From positions 1,054,001 through 1,118,000 of the forward strand of contig NZ_JAPPRA010000001.1 of assembly GCF_026672375.1 (NCBI RefSeq): 64,000 bases of DNA, read 5' to 3'. The position numbers were made by a program, and so were the translations under genes. A model generated the notes under the pieces. It did no database searches, was not told where the DNA came from, and saw nothing but the letters and a program-made list of their open reading frames with translations. This document shows positions 1 to 9,009 of the stretch, piece after piece. This DNA is from Caulobacter sp. SL161. GTDB taxonomy: Bacteria; Pseudomonadota; Alphaproteobacteria; Caulobacterales; Caulobacteraceae. Position 1 is the first letter of the stretch; every line of letters starts with the position of its first letter.

Positions 1-1
1 C

Positions 2-199
2 ATCCACCGCTACATCCCGGCCCTGATGATGCGCGAGGGCTATGAGGTCGCGTTCCAGCCGGTCAATCACCGTCACCGCGAGACCGGCGTGTCGAAGTAC
101 ACCAACCTTGGCCGCCTGAAGGCGTCGATCTCTGACCTGCTGGGCGTGATGTGGCTGCAATCGCGGGCGCGCAATCCGCAGGGCGTCGACGAGGTCTAG
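2..199 (+). CDS. Glycosyltransferase family 2, C-terminal end (partial)
   Basis: Only the last 65 residues are in the window; the gene begins upstream. The tail has the pattern of dolichyl/undecaprenyl-phosphate sugar transferases: VNHRHRETGVSKYTN, followed by a DLLGVMWLQSR helix. Family 2 enzymes of this type move a sugar from a nucleotide-sugar onto a polyprenyl phosphate at the cytoplasmic membrane face. The HRxRxxGxSKY motif and the following D-LGV-WL segment are what I see; substrate and pathway cannot be told. A small membrane protein follows on the same strand about 100 bases downstream and may be its partner, which is inference from position only. Confidence 0.8.
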   Translation: MHRYIPALMMREGYEVAFQPVNHRHRETGVSKYTNLGRLKASISDLLGVMWLQSRARNPQGVDEV

Positions 200-297
200 G
201 CGCGCGTCAGGCGAGCCGGCTTCACCGAAGCCGAATTTCCGGCTAGGCCTTAACCATGGCGGCCACACCTCGCGTGGACGCTGGAGGGGGAAGCTCG

Positions 298-720
298 ATG
301 TTCGCGGCCGTTCCGCTGCTGGCCTTGCCGGTGATTGTCTACAATCTCGTCGCCCTGACGCTGACCGGAGGCTTCAAGGCCACCGACGCGACGGCTCGGA
401 TGAACGAGGCGCTGTTCACCATCCATATGACCTCGCGCACCGACTGGGCGGTCAGTCTGGGCGATCTGCTGATGGCGGCCTCGCTGGTGGTGCTGTTCGT
501 CGAGCTGCTGAAGTCGACGACCAGCCGCAAGATCGCGATCATCAACCACTCGCTGTCGATGGTGCTGTTCATCCTGTGCCTGGTCGAGTTCCTGCTCGCC
601 CCGGCCTTTGCGACCTCGACCTTCTTCCTGATCACCCTGATGGTGCTGCTGGACGTGCTGGCCGGCTTTATCGTCACCATCGTCGCCGCGCGGCGGGACG
701 TGGATTTCGGCGATAACTAA
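298..720 (+). CDS. Small four-helix membrane protein of unknown function
   Basis: I do not recognise a named family. I chose the ATG at 298 (140 aa) over the in-frame ATG at 256 because GGAGGGGG lies about 7 bases before it, and the 14 extra residues of the longer version are polar and glycine-rich. Hydrophobic segments lie at about residues 2-22, 51-71, 84-105 and 108-130, with a charged loop at 26-50 and a short acidic cytosolic-looking tail (RRDVDFGDN). It follows a polyprenyl-phosphate glycosyltransferase on the same strand, so a role in lipid-linked sugar metabolism is possible but unproven. A TTAACCAT octamer, like one half of a CtrA site, lies at about 250-257. Confidence 0.75.
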   Translation: MFAAVPLLALPVIVYNLVALTLTGGFKATDATARMNEALFTIHMTSRTDWAVSLGDLLMAASLVVLFVELLKSTTSRKIAIINHSLSMVLFILCLVEFLLAPAFATSTFFLITLMVLLDVLAGFIVTIVAARRDVDFGDN

Positions 721-1181
721 CCCAGCTCGGGGAAGCCGCCCGTCTGGCGCAGGGCCTCGCCCAGCGCCATGGCGGCGGTCGTCGCCAGATTCATCGAGCG
801 CGCCTCGGGGCGGATCGGAATGACGATTCGGCCATGCGCCGCAGCGTGAACCTCTTCCGGCGCACCGCGACTCTCGTTGCCGAACAGCAGCGTATCTCCG
901 GGTTCGAACGAAAACCGGTGGAACGGAGTCGCGCCCTTGGTCGTGAACAGCAGAAGTCGCCCGTCAACGCGTTCCGGCGCCTTAAGGAATGTCTCCCAGC
1001 TGTCGTGGCGGGTCAGGTGCGACAAAGGGCCATAGTCCAATGCGGCGCGCTTCAAGCTCTTGTCGTTCAAGGGAAAACTGCAGGGCTCGATCACGTCTAA
1101 CCCCAAGCCGAAACAGGCTGTCAGTCGGATGCAGGCCCCTACGTTTTGGGGAATGCCTGGTTGAAAAAGTGCGATGCGCAT
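717..1181 (-). CDS. trmL: tRNA (cytidine(34)-2'-O)-methyltransferase TrmL
   Basis: This 154-residue SPOUT-fold protein matches the usual TrmL length. TrmL methylates the 2'-O of wobble C/U34 in tRNA-Leu isoacceptors using S-adenosylmethionine. The N-terminus MRIALFQPGIPQNVG, the middle LLFGNESRGAP and the C-terminal knot IPIRPEARSMNLATTAAMALGEAL are the family signatures. The frame stays open far upstream, but the ATG at 1181 gives exactly the family N-terminus, so the longer version is rejected. Its last bases overlap by 4 the end of the convergent membrane-protein gene. It is divergent from petA, with about 200 bp between them. Confidence 0.95.
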   Translation of the reverse strand: MRIALFQPGIPQNVGACIRLTACFGLGLDVIEPCSFPLNDKSLKRAALDYGPLSHLTRHDSWETFLKAPERVDGRLLLFTTKGATPFHRFSFEPGDTLLFGNESRGAPEEVHAAAHGRIVIPIRPEARSMNLATTAAMALGEALRQTGGFPELG

Positions 1182-1385
1182 AATAAGCGAACCAACCACA
1201 AGGGCAGCAGGGGCTTTGCCACGAATCGAAAGGACTTGCGGACTTGGCCCGCGCGTCCGATAGGACGATTTGACCGCTGCCTTGTGGCGGAGATCCGCTT
1301 GCGGGTCGAGCAAGATATGGCGCCGCAAGGCGCGTCTCCAAGCCGGTCGCTCCCGCGGCCTGGCGGAACCAAAGGGTGACTTAAG

Positions 1386-1937
1386 GTGGCCGACACCGCC
1401 GTGGGCGCAACGACCGAGCCGGAACACGGGGGCGATCCCTCCCGGCGCGACTTCATTCATATCGCCGCGATCGCCGCCGCTGCTGGCGGCGCGGCGACTC
1501 TGGCGTGGCCGTTCATCGACCAGATGAACCCGTCGGCGGATACGCTGGCCATGGCCTCGACCGAGTTCGACCTGACCAAGGTGCCGGAAGGCCAGCAGGT
1601 CACGCTGAAGTGGCGCGGCAAGCCGCTCTTCGTGCGCAATCGCACCAAGGGCGAGATCGACAAGGCCGTCGCGGACGACGCCGTGTCGATGAAGGACCCG
1701 CAAAAGGACGCCGACCGCGTGAAGCCGGGCAAGGCTCAGTGGCTGGTGCTGATCGGCTCGTGCACGCACTTGGGCTGCGTGCCGACGTTCGGCGGCGGCG
1801 ACTTTGGCGGCTGGTTCTGCCCCTGCCACGGCTCGCACTACGACACCTCGGGTCGTATCCGTAAGGGCCCCGCGCCCACGAACCTGGTGGTTCCGGAATA
1901 CGCCTTCCTCTCCGACACCAAGGTCAAGATCGGCTAA
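1386..1937 (+). CDS. petA: Ubiquinol-cytochrome c reductase Rieske iron-sulfur subunit
   Basis: The Rieske 2Fe-2S subunit of the cytochrome bc1 complex transfers an electron from ubiquinol to cytochrome c1 on the periplasmic side. The 183 residues begin with a GTG codon. A twin-arginine segment SRRDFI at 19-24 precedes the single membrane anchor (about 26-44), as expected for Tat-exported Rieske proteins. Cluster ligands are in CTHLGC (C126, H128) and CPCHGS (C145, H148), with C131 and C147 as the disulfide pair. It is the first gene of petABC, with cytochrome b starting 5 bases after its stop. Confidence 0.97.
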   Translation: MADTAVGATTEPEHGGDPSRRDFIHIAAIAAAAGGAATLAWPFIDQMNPSADTLAMASTEFDLTKVPEGQQVTLKWRGKPLFVRNRTKGEIDKAVADDAVSMKDPQKDADRVKPGKAQWLVLIGSCTHLGCVPTFGGGDFGGWFCPCHGSHYDTSGRIRKGPAPTNLVVPEYAFLSDTKVKIG

Positions 1938-1942
1938 CGGAT

Positions 1943-3223
1943 ATGAGCGGACATTCGACCTACCAACCCAAGACCGGTTTCGAGCGCTGGCTCGACGCCC
2001 GTCTGCCGATTATCCGCCTGGGCTACGACTCTTTCGTCGATTACCCCACCCCGCGGAACCTGAACTACTGGTGGACCTTCGGCGGCATCCTGTCGCTGTG
2101 CCTGGCCTCGCAGCTGATCACCGGCATCATCCTGGTGATGCACTACACGCCCAGCGCCTCGGGCGCGTTCGCGTCGGTCGAGCACATCATGCGCGACGTG
2201 AACTACGGCTGGCTGATCCGCTACATGCACTCCAACGGCGCGTCGATGTTCTTCATCGCCGTCTACATCCACATGATGCGCGGCCTCTACTACGGTTCCT
2301 ACAAGGCGCCGCGTGAAGTGCTGTGGCTGCTGGGCTGCGTGATCTACCTGCTGATGATGGCCACGGCCTTCATGGGCTACGTCCTGCCCTGGGGTCAGAT
2401 GTCGTTCCACGGCGCCGTCGTGATCACCAACCTGTTCGGCGCCCTGCCGATCGTCGGCGAGAGCATCACCACCTGGCTGTGGGGCGGCTTCGCGGTCGAT
2501 AACGCCACGCTGAACCGCTTCTTCTCGCTGCACTACCTGCTGCCCTTTATGATCGCGGGCGTCGTGATCCTGCACATCTGGGCGCTGCACGTGGTGGGTC
2601 AGAACAACCCGACCGGCGTCGAGCCGAAGTCGAAGGCCGACACCGTGCCCTTCACGCCGTACGCGACGGTGAAGGACGGGTTCGCGATGAGCGTCTTCAT
2701 GATCCTCTTCGCTTTCTTCGTCTTCTTCATGCCCAACGCCCTGGGCCACCCCGACAACTACATCGAGGCCAACCCGCTGGTGACGCCGGCGCACATCGTT
2801 CCGGAATGGTACTTCCTGCCGTTCTACGCGATCCTGCGCGCCGTGCCGGACAAGCTGATGGGCGTGCTGGCCATGTTCGGCGCCATCGCCTGCCTGTTCG
2901 CCCTGCCGTGGCTGGACACGTCGAAGGTGCGCTCGATGCGTTACCGTCCGACCGCCAAGGTCTATTTCATGATCTTCGTCGTGGCGTGCTGCATCCTGGG
3001 CCTCTGCGGCGCCAAGCTGCCGGATGACAAGGTGATCCCGCACCTGACCACCTTCAAGCTGATCGACGCTGACCTGAACAGCTTCGTGTGGCTCAGCCGC
3101 GTCGCCTCGCTGTACTACTTTGCCTTCTTCCTGGTGATCCTCCCGATCCTGGGCCTGAAGGAAAAGCCGCTGCCCGTGCCGGAATCGATCGCGTCGCCGG
3201 CGCTGACCGAGAAGAAGGGCTGA
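1943..3223 (+). CDS. petB: Cytochrome b of the bc1 complex
   Basis: This is the di-heme membrane subunit that carries the Qo and Qi quinone sites. At 426 residues it is the full-length, unsplit form (b6-like and subunit-IV-like parts in one chain), as usual in Proteobacteria. Visible markers are paired heme-ligand histidines in the second and fourth helices (around [17 protein letters not shown] and [20 protein letters not shown]) and the Qo-site PEWY motif near residue 287. Eight or more hydrophobic helices are evident. It lies between the Rieske and cytochrome c1 genes in the conserved order, with tight spacing on both sides. Confidence 0.97.
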   Translation: MSGHSTYQPKTGFERWLDARLPIIRLGYDSFVDYPTPRNLNYWWTFGGILSLCLASQLITGIILVMHYTPSASGAFASVEHIMRDVNYGWLIRYMHSNGASMFFIAVYIHMMRGLYYGSYKAPREVLWLLGCVIYLLMMATAFMGYVLPWGQMSFHGAVVITNLFGALPIVGESITTWLWGGFAVDNATLNRFFSLHYLLPFMIAGVVILHIWALHVVGQNNPTGVEPKSKADTVPFTPYATVKDGFAMSVFMILFAFFVFFMPNALGHPDNYIEANPLVTPAHIVPEWYFLPFYAILRAVPDKLMGVLAMFGAIACLFALPWLDTSKVRSMRYRPTAKVYFMIFVVACCILGLCGAKLPDDKVIPHLTTFKLIDADLNSFVWLSRVASLYYFAFFLVILPILGLKEKPLPVPESIASPALTEKKG

Positions 3224-3228
3224 TCCTG

Positions 3229-4074
3229 ATGCTGCGCAAACTCTCCATCATCGCAGCCGTCGCGGGTCTGGCCTTCGCCGGCCAAGCGCTCGCCGCCGGT
3301 CACCCGCTGCCGCCCAAGGACGTCAAGTGGTCGTTCGAAGGCCCGTTCGGCAAGTTCGATCAGGCCCAGCTGCAGCGCGGCTACAAGGTCTATCGCGAGG
3401 TCTGTGCGTCGTGCCACTCGATGAAGCTGGTCAGCTTCCGCAACCTGGGCGACAAGGGCGGTCCGTTCTATAACGAGAAGTACAAGAACTCGAACGACAA
3501 CCCGTGGGTCAAGGCGATCGCCAAGGAGTACGAGGTCGCCGACATCGACTCCGAGACCGGCGATCCGATCAAGCGTCCGGCGACCAGCGCCGATCACTTC
3601 CCCGCGCCGTTCCCGAACGAGATCGCCGCACGCGGCGCCAACGGCGGCGCCCTGCCGCCGGACATGTCGCTGCTGGCCAAGGCCCGTGCGAACGGTCCGG
3701 ATTACATCTACTCGCTGCTGGTGGGTTACGTGAACCCGCCGGCTGGCCTGAAGATCGGTCCGGGGCAGCACTACAACCCCTACATGGCCGGCGATCTGAC
3801 GGCCTACTGGTCGGGCTCGCATGAGAAGGTCCCGCCGGGCGGTTTCATCGCCATGGCCGCGCCGCTGAAGGATGGTCAGGTGACGTTTGACGACGGCACC
3901 AAGTCGACCCTCGACCAGCAGGCCAAGGACGTCTCGGCCTTCCTGATGTGGGCCGCTGAGCCCAAGCTGGAAGAGCGCAAGCAAACCGGCTTTGCCGTGA
4001 TCATCTACCTCCTGCTGCTGAGCGGTCTGCTGTACGCCAGCTACAAGCGGGTGTGGCGCAACGAGTCGCACTAA
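3229..4074 (+). CDS. petC: Cytochrome c1 of the bc1 complex
   Basis: Cytochrome c1 accepts the electron from the Rieske protein and passes it to a soluble or membrane cytochrome c. The ATG at 3229 (281 aa) begins a clear Sec signal peptide (about 1-23, ending ALA-AG). The single heme-binding motif is CASCH (C59, C62, H63), and a likely sixth ligand Met lies in the GGFIAMAAPL segment. A C-terminal anchor helix at about 254-272 is followed by the basic tail YKRVWRNESH. The frame is open upstream, but only this start gives a signal peptide. It is the last gene of petABC, with a strong terminator after it. Confidence 0.97.
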   Translation: MLRKLSIIAAVAGLAFAGQALAAGHPLPPKDVKWSFEGPFGKFDQAQLQRGYKVYREVCASCHSMKLVSFRNLGDKGGPFYNEKYKNSNDNPWVKAIAKEYEVADIDSETGDPIKRPATSADHFPAPFPNEIAARGANGGALPPDMSLLAKARANGPDYIYSLLVGYVNPPAGLKIGPGQHYNPYMAGDLTAYWSGSHEKVPPGGFIAMAAPLKDGQVTFDDGTKSTLDQQAKDVSAFLMWAAEPKLEERKQTGFAVIIYLLLLSGLLYASYKRVWRNESH

Positions 4075-4100
4075 GCGGCTAGCGTCTTCCCAAGATTGGA

Positions 4101-4130
4101 AAGGCCCGGTGGCGACACCGGGCCTTTTCT
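4101..4130 (+). terminator. Rho-independent terminator of petABC
   Basis: A perfect 11-bp GC-rich stem (4101-4111 with 4116-4126) closes a GCGA tetraloop and runs directly into TTCT. It sits 27 bases after the petC stop codon. Confidence 0.9.
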
Positions 4131-4141
4131 CTTGGCGGGTC

Positions 4142-4915
4142 TCAGGGCGCGATCGACAGGGTCCGGGCGTCGGCTGACAGACGCAGGCGATGGCGCGCCC
4201 ACAAGGCGGTTCCCAAGGTTCCGCTGACGCCCTCGGGCAGATCTTGGGCGAGCGTCGCCGGGACGTTCTCGGCCAGCACGCCTGCAATCGACAGAGCTCG
4301 AAGCCGCGCGGGCGCCTGGTGGCGAGCATTGACGTCCAGCTTGCCGGCGACACGCCCCTCGCGCATGGAAAGCCGCGCCATGGCGCGCGAGGCCGTGTCG
4401 ATCGCGAAGGCCCCGCGACGCGCCGTGGGACCGTCGCTGACGGCCGCAGCGATGGTCGGAAGCCCGTCGATCACCTCGACCGGCAGCACCACCTGCCGCC
4501 GGGCACGCCAGGGCTGGTCGATGCGAACCTGGCAGGCTGAAAAATCGATCTCGATGCTGTGCCCGGCGAGGACGTCCATGCCGATGACGCCGGCGATCGG
4601 AGTGACGAAACCCGCCCCGCGGTCATCAAGGTCGGCGATGGTCACCGTCACGGCCGACGCCTTGAGCCCGGCGATCTGGACCGGCAGGTTGACGGCCTCG
4701 GCGGTGATCCCGGCCATCTGGGCCTTGGTGTTGTGCAAAAGGGTGCGCGGCGCGGAAAGGTCGACCACATAGTCGCCGGCCATGTCGCCGATGGCCGCCG
4801 GGGCGATCACCGCGCCGTTCTCGAACCAGCACCGTGTCTCGCCCGCGTGCGCGACGCCCAAGGTCGCCCAGGGCAGGCCGGCGAAGGCGATCAGGACGGA
4901 AACGCGGCTACGCAT
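4142..4915 (-). CDS. Secreted retropepsin-like (aspartic-protease-like) protein, probably degenerate
   Basis: 257 residues with a signal peptide (about 1-24, ending AHA-GE), so periplasmic. Two copies of a half-domain resembling retropepsin-like proteins are suggested. The first has VVDLSAPRTLL where active enzymes have a D-T/S-G triad, followed by a GVIGMDVL segment like the family's G-x-IGxDxL. The second has FAIDTASRAMARL followed later by GVSGTLGTALW. Neither triad is a clean DTG/DSG, so activity is doubtful. The fold assignment is inference from these patterns. It stands alone, convergent with petC, and nothing nearby hints at a substrate. Confidence 0.65.
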   Translation of the reverse strand: MRSRVSVLIAFAGLPWATLGVAHAGETRCWFENGAVIAPAAIGDMAGDYVVDLSAPRTLLHNTKAQMAGITAEAVNLPVQIAGLKASAVTVTIADLDDRGAGFVTPIAGVIGMDVLAGHSIEIDFSACQVRIDQPWRARRQVVLPVEVIDGLPTIAAAVSDGPTARRGAFAIDTASRAMARLSMREGRVAGKLDVNARHQAPARLRALSIAGVLAENVPATLAQDLPEGVSGTLGTALWARHRLRLSADARTLSIAP

Positions 4916-4980
4916 GAGCCCAGCCTAGCTCAGCCCAGGCGTTCGCGCGATGGCGCGCAGACGTACAGACGGGCGTCGCC

Positions 4981-5514
4981 TCAGTTGGTGGGACACGGCT
5001 GGGTCGGCGCCCCGTAGCGGGCATGGAGCGTACGCGCCGTGGGCGCATCGAGACTGATGATCGTCATCTGATCATAGTCGCAATCGGTGACCGGGCTCGG
5101 AGCGGCGTCACCCAGAGCGCGGGCGATCTCGCTGACAGTATTGCTGTGGCCGACGATGAGTACGGTGGTGTCCTTCGGGGCTTGTCGAGCGACTTCAGCC
5201 ACGCGCTGGGCATGGGCGGGAACACCGCCATCCAGCGCGATCGTCCGGATCACCAGGCCGCCGGCGTCGGCGGTGGGCTGAGCGGTCTGTTGCGTGCGCT
5301 TGAGGGGCGTCGCCAGGACCGTCGAGACCCTGGCGCCGGCCAGCGCGGCGGCCAGGGCCTGCGCTCGCGCCTTGCCGGCGTCAGAAAGGTCCGGATCGCC
5401 GTTGGGCGAGACCTTCTCGCCATGGCGTACGATGACGATGGTCTGCGCCAGGGCCGGGCCGCCGGCCAGCATCAGCGACAGGGTCAGAGCAGTCAGTCGA
5501 CGGATCATGTTCAT
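4981..5514 (-). CDS. Secreted histidine phosphatase superfamily protein
   Basis: 177 residues of the phosphoglycerate-mutase-like superfamily, with a signal peptide (about 1-23, ending ALA-Q). The catalytic motif is VRHGEK near residue 29. The downstream arginine is in PLKRTQQTA, and the second histidine is in VGHSNT. Such proteins remove phosphate from small molecules or proteins through a phosphohistidine intermediate; the substrate here is unknown. Its ATG overlaps the stop of the preceding dienelactone hydrolase as ATGA, so the two are translationally coupled. Confidence 0.85.
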   Translation of the reverse strand: MNMIRRLTALTLSLMLAGGPALAQTIVIVRHGEKVSPNGDPDLSDAGKARAQALAAALAGARVSTVLATPLKRTQQTAQPTADAGGLVIRTIALDGGVPAHAQRVAEVARQAPKDTTVLIVGHSNTVSEIARALGDAAPSPVTDCDYDQMTIISLDAPTARTLHARYGAPTQPCPTN

Positions 5515-6188
5515 GCCTCGGCGCGGGTTCCGCTGGACCGCTGGAACAGTTGCAGCGTGCGCAAGAGCGCTAGGCGCGCGCTGTCGGGATGATGACCGCT
5601 TGGCGCCACGAAGGCGTGGCCGGCGTCGTACAGATACACCGGCAGGTCGGGATGGCGATCCCGGACGGCGTCAACGTCAGACAAAGGGATCATCGTGTCG
5701 GTCTTGCCGAAGTGCAGGATGGTGGGGACCTTTGGCGTCTCGTCGCGATAGGCCGCGATATCGCCGCCATAGAAGGCGGAGACGGCCGTCAGCCCCTCGC
5801 AGCGACAGGCGGCCAGCCAGGCCGTCGTGCCCCCATAACAGAAGCCCATGGCGTAGACGGGCCCGTTCAGGGCGTCGATACAGGCCTGCACGCGGGGCAG
5901 GGTGCTGGCGCCCCAACCCGTCCGCGCCCCCATGGCCATGCGGGCGTCGAGGATCGAAGGCGTGGTGTCCTCGACCGGAAACGCTGCGTCCGCCGCATCC
6001 ATCAGGCTGGGGAGCATCACCTCATAGCCCTGCTCGGCCAGGCTGTCGGAAAGCTGACGCAGATGCGGTGTGACGCCCCAGATCGCGTGCAGCATGACGA
6101 TCCCGCCCCGCCGCGCCTCCAGGGGCGGCGCATGATAGGCGGCCAGGGGCGCGCCTTCGTGGGTCGCGAGCGCGATCCGCTCGCCCAT
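5511..6188 (-). CDS. Dienelactone hydrolase family protein (second of a tandem pair)
   Basis: 225-residue alpha/beta-hydrolase of the dienelactone hydrolase family. The nucleophile elbow GFCYGGTTAW carries the family cysteine. The acid is probably in the DTMIPLSDVD region, and the histidine is in DAGHAF. Family members open lactones such as dienelactone in chlorocatechol degradation, but most chromosomal copies have no proven substrate. Its ATG shares one base with the stop of the upstream paralogue (TGATG), and its own stop overlaps the histidine phosphatase start, so this is the middle gene of a coupled trio. Confidence 0.88.
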   Translation of the reverse strand: MGERIALATHEGAPLAAYHAPPLEARRGGIVMLHAIWGVTPHLRQLSDSLAEQGYEVMLPSLMDAADAAFPVEDTTPSILDARMAMGARTGWGASTLPRVQACIDALNGPVYAMGFCYGGTTAWLAACRCEGLTAVSAFYGGDIAAYRDETPKVPTILHFGKTDTMIPLSDVDAVRDRHPDLPVYLYDAGHAFVAPSGHHPDSARLALLRTLQLFQRSSGTRAEA

Positions 6189-6868
6189 CAGGCCGCCCCG
6201 TGCGCGGCGAAGAAGTCCACGGTCCGCTGACGGGCCAGCTCGGCGTCGGCGAGGTCGGAGTCCGGCCGCCCGTCGTTATTGAAGCCGTGGCCGCTGGCTT
6301 CGTAGATGTGGACCTGGACCTCGGGGTGGGCGGCGTGGATGGCCGCCTTGACGTCGTCGGCGGGGATGTGGGGGTCCTTGCGTCCGAGATGGACGATCAC
6401 CGGCGCCTTGAGCGCGAACTTGGCCATGCCGGCGACCTGGCCGCCGTAGTAGCTGGAGCCCGCCGCGATCCCCTCGCAGCGAGACGCCGCCAGCCAGGTC
6501 ATGGTCCCGCCGTAGCAGTAGCCGACCACGAAGACCGGTCCCCGATCCTTGAGGAAATCGACGCAGGCCTGGATGTCGCCCATGGCGTTGTCGGGGCCGT
6601 TTGCCATGGCGTGCTTGACGCCGTTCTCGAAGCCCGCCGGATCGTGAAGCGCTGTGAAGCCCTTCTCCTGCCGGTCGAACATCGACGGCGCGATCACCTC
6701 GAAGCCGCGCGCCGCCCACCGGGCGACGTCCTCGTGGACGTACTGGTCCAGGCCGAAGATCTCCTGGATGACGATGACGCCGCCCTTCCGAGCGCCTTCC
6801 GGCTGGGCATGCAGGGCGGTGAACGCAAAGCCGTCATGCGCGGCGGTCAGGGTGATGATCTCGGCCAC
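6188..6868 (-). CDS. Dienelactone hydrolase family protein (first of a tandem pair)
   Basis: 226 residues, paralogous to the next gene. The nucleophile elbow is GYCYGGTMTW and the catalytic histidine is in EASGHGFNNDGR. I place the start at the GTG at 6868, not the TTG at 6883, because GGGGAG lies about 7 bases before it and protein VAEIITLTAAHDG begins as family members do. It leads the trio that ends with the histidine phosphatase. No aromatic-degradation genes are nearby, so the substrate cannot be inferred. Confidence 0.88.
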   Translation of the reverse strand: MAEIITLTAAHDGFAFTALHAQPEGARKGGVIVIQEIFGLDQYVHEDVARWAARGFEVIAPSMFDRQEKGFTALHDPAGFENGVKHAMANGPDNAMGDIQACVDFLKDRGPVFVVGYCYGGTMTWLAASRCEGIAAGSSYYGGQVAGMAKFALKAPVIVHLGRKDPHIPADDVKAAIHAAHPEVQVHIYEASGHGFNNDGRPDSDLADAELARQRTVDFFAAHGAA

Positions 6869-6881
6869 AAGCTTACTCCCC

Positions 6882-6916
6882 AATGAGAAACGGCCGGGGC
6901 GTCTCCGCTCCGGCCG
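6882..6916 (-). terminator. Terminator between ychF and the hydrolase genes
   Basis: On the minus strand a 7-bp stem CGGCCGG/CCGGCCG (6910-6916 with 6891-6897) is followed by TTTCTCATT, 16 bases after the ychF stop. The 12-base loop is long but the stem is pure GC. Confidence 0.7.
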
Positions 6917-6932
6917 CTGGTATTCTGGTTGC

Positions 6933-8033
6933 TTAGACGTTGAAGCGGAAGTGCATCACGTCGCCGTCCTTGACGACGTATTCCTTGCCTTCCGACCGCA
7001 TCTTGCCGGCTTCCTTGGCGCCGTTCTCGCCGCCCAGCTTGACGTAGTCGTCGAAGGCGATCGTCTCGGCGCGGATGAAGCCCTTCTCGAAGTCGGTGTG
7101 GATCACCCCGGCGGCCTGCGGGCCGGTGGCCCCCACGGGGATGGTCCAGGCGCGCGCTTCCTTGGGGCCCACGGTGAAGTAGGTCTGCAGGCCCAGCAGG
7201 CTGTAGGCTTCGCGGATCAGGCGGTTTAGGCCCGGCTCGGCCAGGCCCAGGGTCTCGAGGAACTCGGCGCGCTCTTCCTCGTCCAGGAGAGCGATCTCGC
7301 TCTCGATCTGGGCCGAGATGACCACGCTCTTGGCGTTGTCGCGGGCGGCGCGTTCGGCCACCAGGTCCGAGAACTTGTTGCCCTTGTCGGCGCTGGCTTC
7401 CTCGACGTTGCAGACATAGAGGGCCGGCAGCGAGGTCAGCAGCTGCAGCATGGCCCAGGCCTTGGCGTCTTCCTTGTCGATCTGGGCGGCGCGGGCCGGA
7501 CGGCCGGCGCGCAGCTGCTCCAGCGCCAGATTGATCAGGCGCAGGGTCTGGATCATGTCCTTGTCGCCGCCGCTCTTGGCGCGCTTCTCGACGTTGGGCA
7601 GACGCTTTTCCAGGCTCTCCAGGTCGGCCAGCATCAGCTCCATCTCGATGATCTCAAGATCGCTGATCGGGTCGATACGGCCCTCGACGTGGGTGATGTC
7701 GCTGTCCTCGAAGCAGCGGGCCACGAAGGCCACGGCGTCGCAGTCGCGGATGTTGGCCAGGAACTGGTTGCCCAGGCCTTCGCCCTTGGACGCACCCCGC
7801 ACCAGGCCCGCGACGTCGACGAAGTTGATCCGGGCCGGGATAATTTCCTTGGAGCCGGCGATCTTGGCCAGGGCGTTCAGGCGCGGCTCGGGCACGGCCA
7901 CGTCGCCGGTGTTGGGTTCGATCGTGCAGAACGGATAGTTGGCGGCCTGGGCCGACGCCGTCTGGGTCAGGGCGTTGAACAGGGTGGACTTGCCGACATT
8001 GGGCAGGCCGACGATGGCGACTTTCAGGGCCAT
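6933..8033 (-). CDS. ychF: Ribosome-binding ATPase YchF (Obg family)
   Basis: 366 residues, the standard YchF length. The P-loop is GLPNVGKST (8-16) and the G3 motif lies in DVAGLVRGAS. The G4 position is NVEE rather than NKxD, which explains this family's preference for ATP over GTP. The C-terminus carries the TGS domain (TYFTVGPKEARAWTIPVG and onward to DGDVMHFRFNV). YchF binds ribosomes and is implicated in translation and oxidative-stress control. It is divergent from the pirin gene, with about 120 bp between, and its own terminator follows. Confidence 0.97.
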   Translation of the reverse strand: MALKVAIVGLPNVGKSTLFNALTQTASAQAANYPFCTIEPNTGDVAVPEPRLNALAKIAGSKEIIPARINFVDVAGLVRGASKGEGLGNQFLANIRDCDAVAFVARCFEDSDITHVEGRIDPISDLEIIEMELMLADLESLEKRLPNVEKRAKSGGDKDMIQTLRLINLALEQLRAGRPARAAQIDKEDAKAWAMLQLLTSLPALYVCNVEEASADKGNKFSDLVAERAARDNAKSVVISAQIESEIALLDEEERAEFLETLGLAEPGLNRLIREAYSLLGLQTYFTVGPKEARAWTIPVGATGPQAAGVIHTDFEKGFIRAETIAFDDYVKLGGENGAKEAGKMRSEGKEYVVKDGDVMHFRFNV

Positions 8034-8154
8034 GGAACTCTCGTGAATTTCGTTGGCGCGCGCTTAGCACGGATGGCCGCCAAAGGCGAACGCGCGGCGG
8101 CTCTTGCGCGAATTGCAACCAGACCAGATATCAAAGCCGCAACAGGAGCCCGCC

Positions 8155-8985
8155 ATGCCCGTCCGTCCCGTTCTGAAGACCGTCAAGGGTCAGCCCACCT
8201 CCGACGGCGCCGGGGTGCGTCTGACGCGGATGCTGGGCACGCCGGAAGCCCAGATGTTCGACCCGTTCCTGATGCTGGACTGTTTCGACAATGCAGAGGC
8301 GTCCGACTACATGGGCGGCTTTCCCGACCACCCGCATCGCGGCTTCGAGACCGTGACCTACATGCTGGAAGGCCGGATGCGTCACAAGGACAACACCGGC
8401 CGCGAGGGCGTGATCGGGCCGGGCGGCATCCAGTGGATGCGGGCGGGCAAGGGCATCGTCCACTCCGAAATGCCCGAGCAGGCGGACGGTCGCATGCGCG
8501 GCTTCCAGCTGTGGGTGAACCTGCCGGCCAAGCTCAAGATGAGCGCGCCCGGCTACCAGGAATTCGAGACCGACAGCATCCCGGTCGAGGCCCGCGACGG
8601 CGGCGTCTCGGTCAAGGTGATCTCGGGCGCGACCGAGGCCGGCACGGCCGGGCCGATCGGCGGGGGCGCGGTGGACGCCCTCTATTTCGACGTCGTGCTG
8701 CCGGCCGGGGCCGTGTTCGAGGAGCCGGTCGGCGACGACCGCAACGCCATGCTCGCCGTCTACGAAGGCAAGGTCCGCGTCGCCCATGACACGGTGGACG
8801 CTCTGTCGGGCGTCTTCCTGGGGCGCGGCGACACCGTCCGTGTCGAAGCCGTCACCGACGCCCGCGTCCTTCTGCTGGCCGGCCGTCCGATCGGCGAGCC
8901 GGTTTTTTGGCACGGGCCCTTTGTGATGGATACGCGCGAGGGGCTGATGCAGGCGTTCGATGATTTTCAGCGTGGACGCTTCTGA
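8155..8985 (+). CDS. Pirin family protein
   Basis: 276-residue bicupin. The N-terminal cupin has the pirin metal-site pattern FPDHPHRGFETVTYMLEG and GIVHSEMPE, giving the usual three histidines and one glutamate. DPFLMLDCFDN is the family entry motif. The ATG at 8155 is chosen over an upstream alternative because AGGAG lies about 7 bases before it and because PVRPV is the usual N-terminus. Pirins include quercetin 2,3-dioxygenases and redox-sensing regulators; which applies here is unknown. It is followed by a long leader belonging to metE. Confidence 0.93.
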   Translation: MPVRPVLKTVKGQPTSDGAGVRLTRMLGTPEAQMFDPFLMLDCFDNAEASDYMGGFPDHPHRGFETVTYMLEGRMRHKDNTGREGVIGPGGIQWMRAGKGIVHSEMPEQADGRMRGFQLWVNLPAKLKMSAPGYQEFETDSIPVEARDGGVSVKVISGATEAGTAGPIGGGAVDALYFDVVLPAGAVFEEPVGDDRNAMLAVYEGKVRVAHDTVDALSGVFLGRGDTVRVEAVTDARVLLLAGRPIGEPVFWHGPFVMDTREGLMQAFDDFQRGRF

Positions 8986-9009
8986 GGCGTCGCGCTCCTA
9001 GAAAATCAC

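Noticed and set aside
1943..3043. Long frame antisense to petB (cytochrome b)
   Set aside because: Shadow of a conserved gene, His/Arg/Asp-rich, no start signal.
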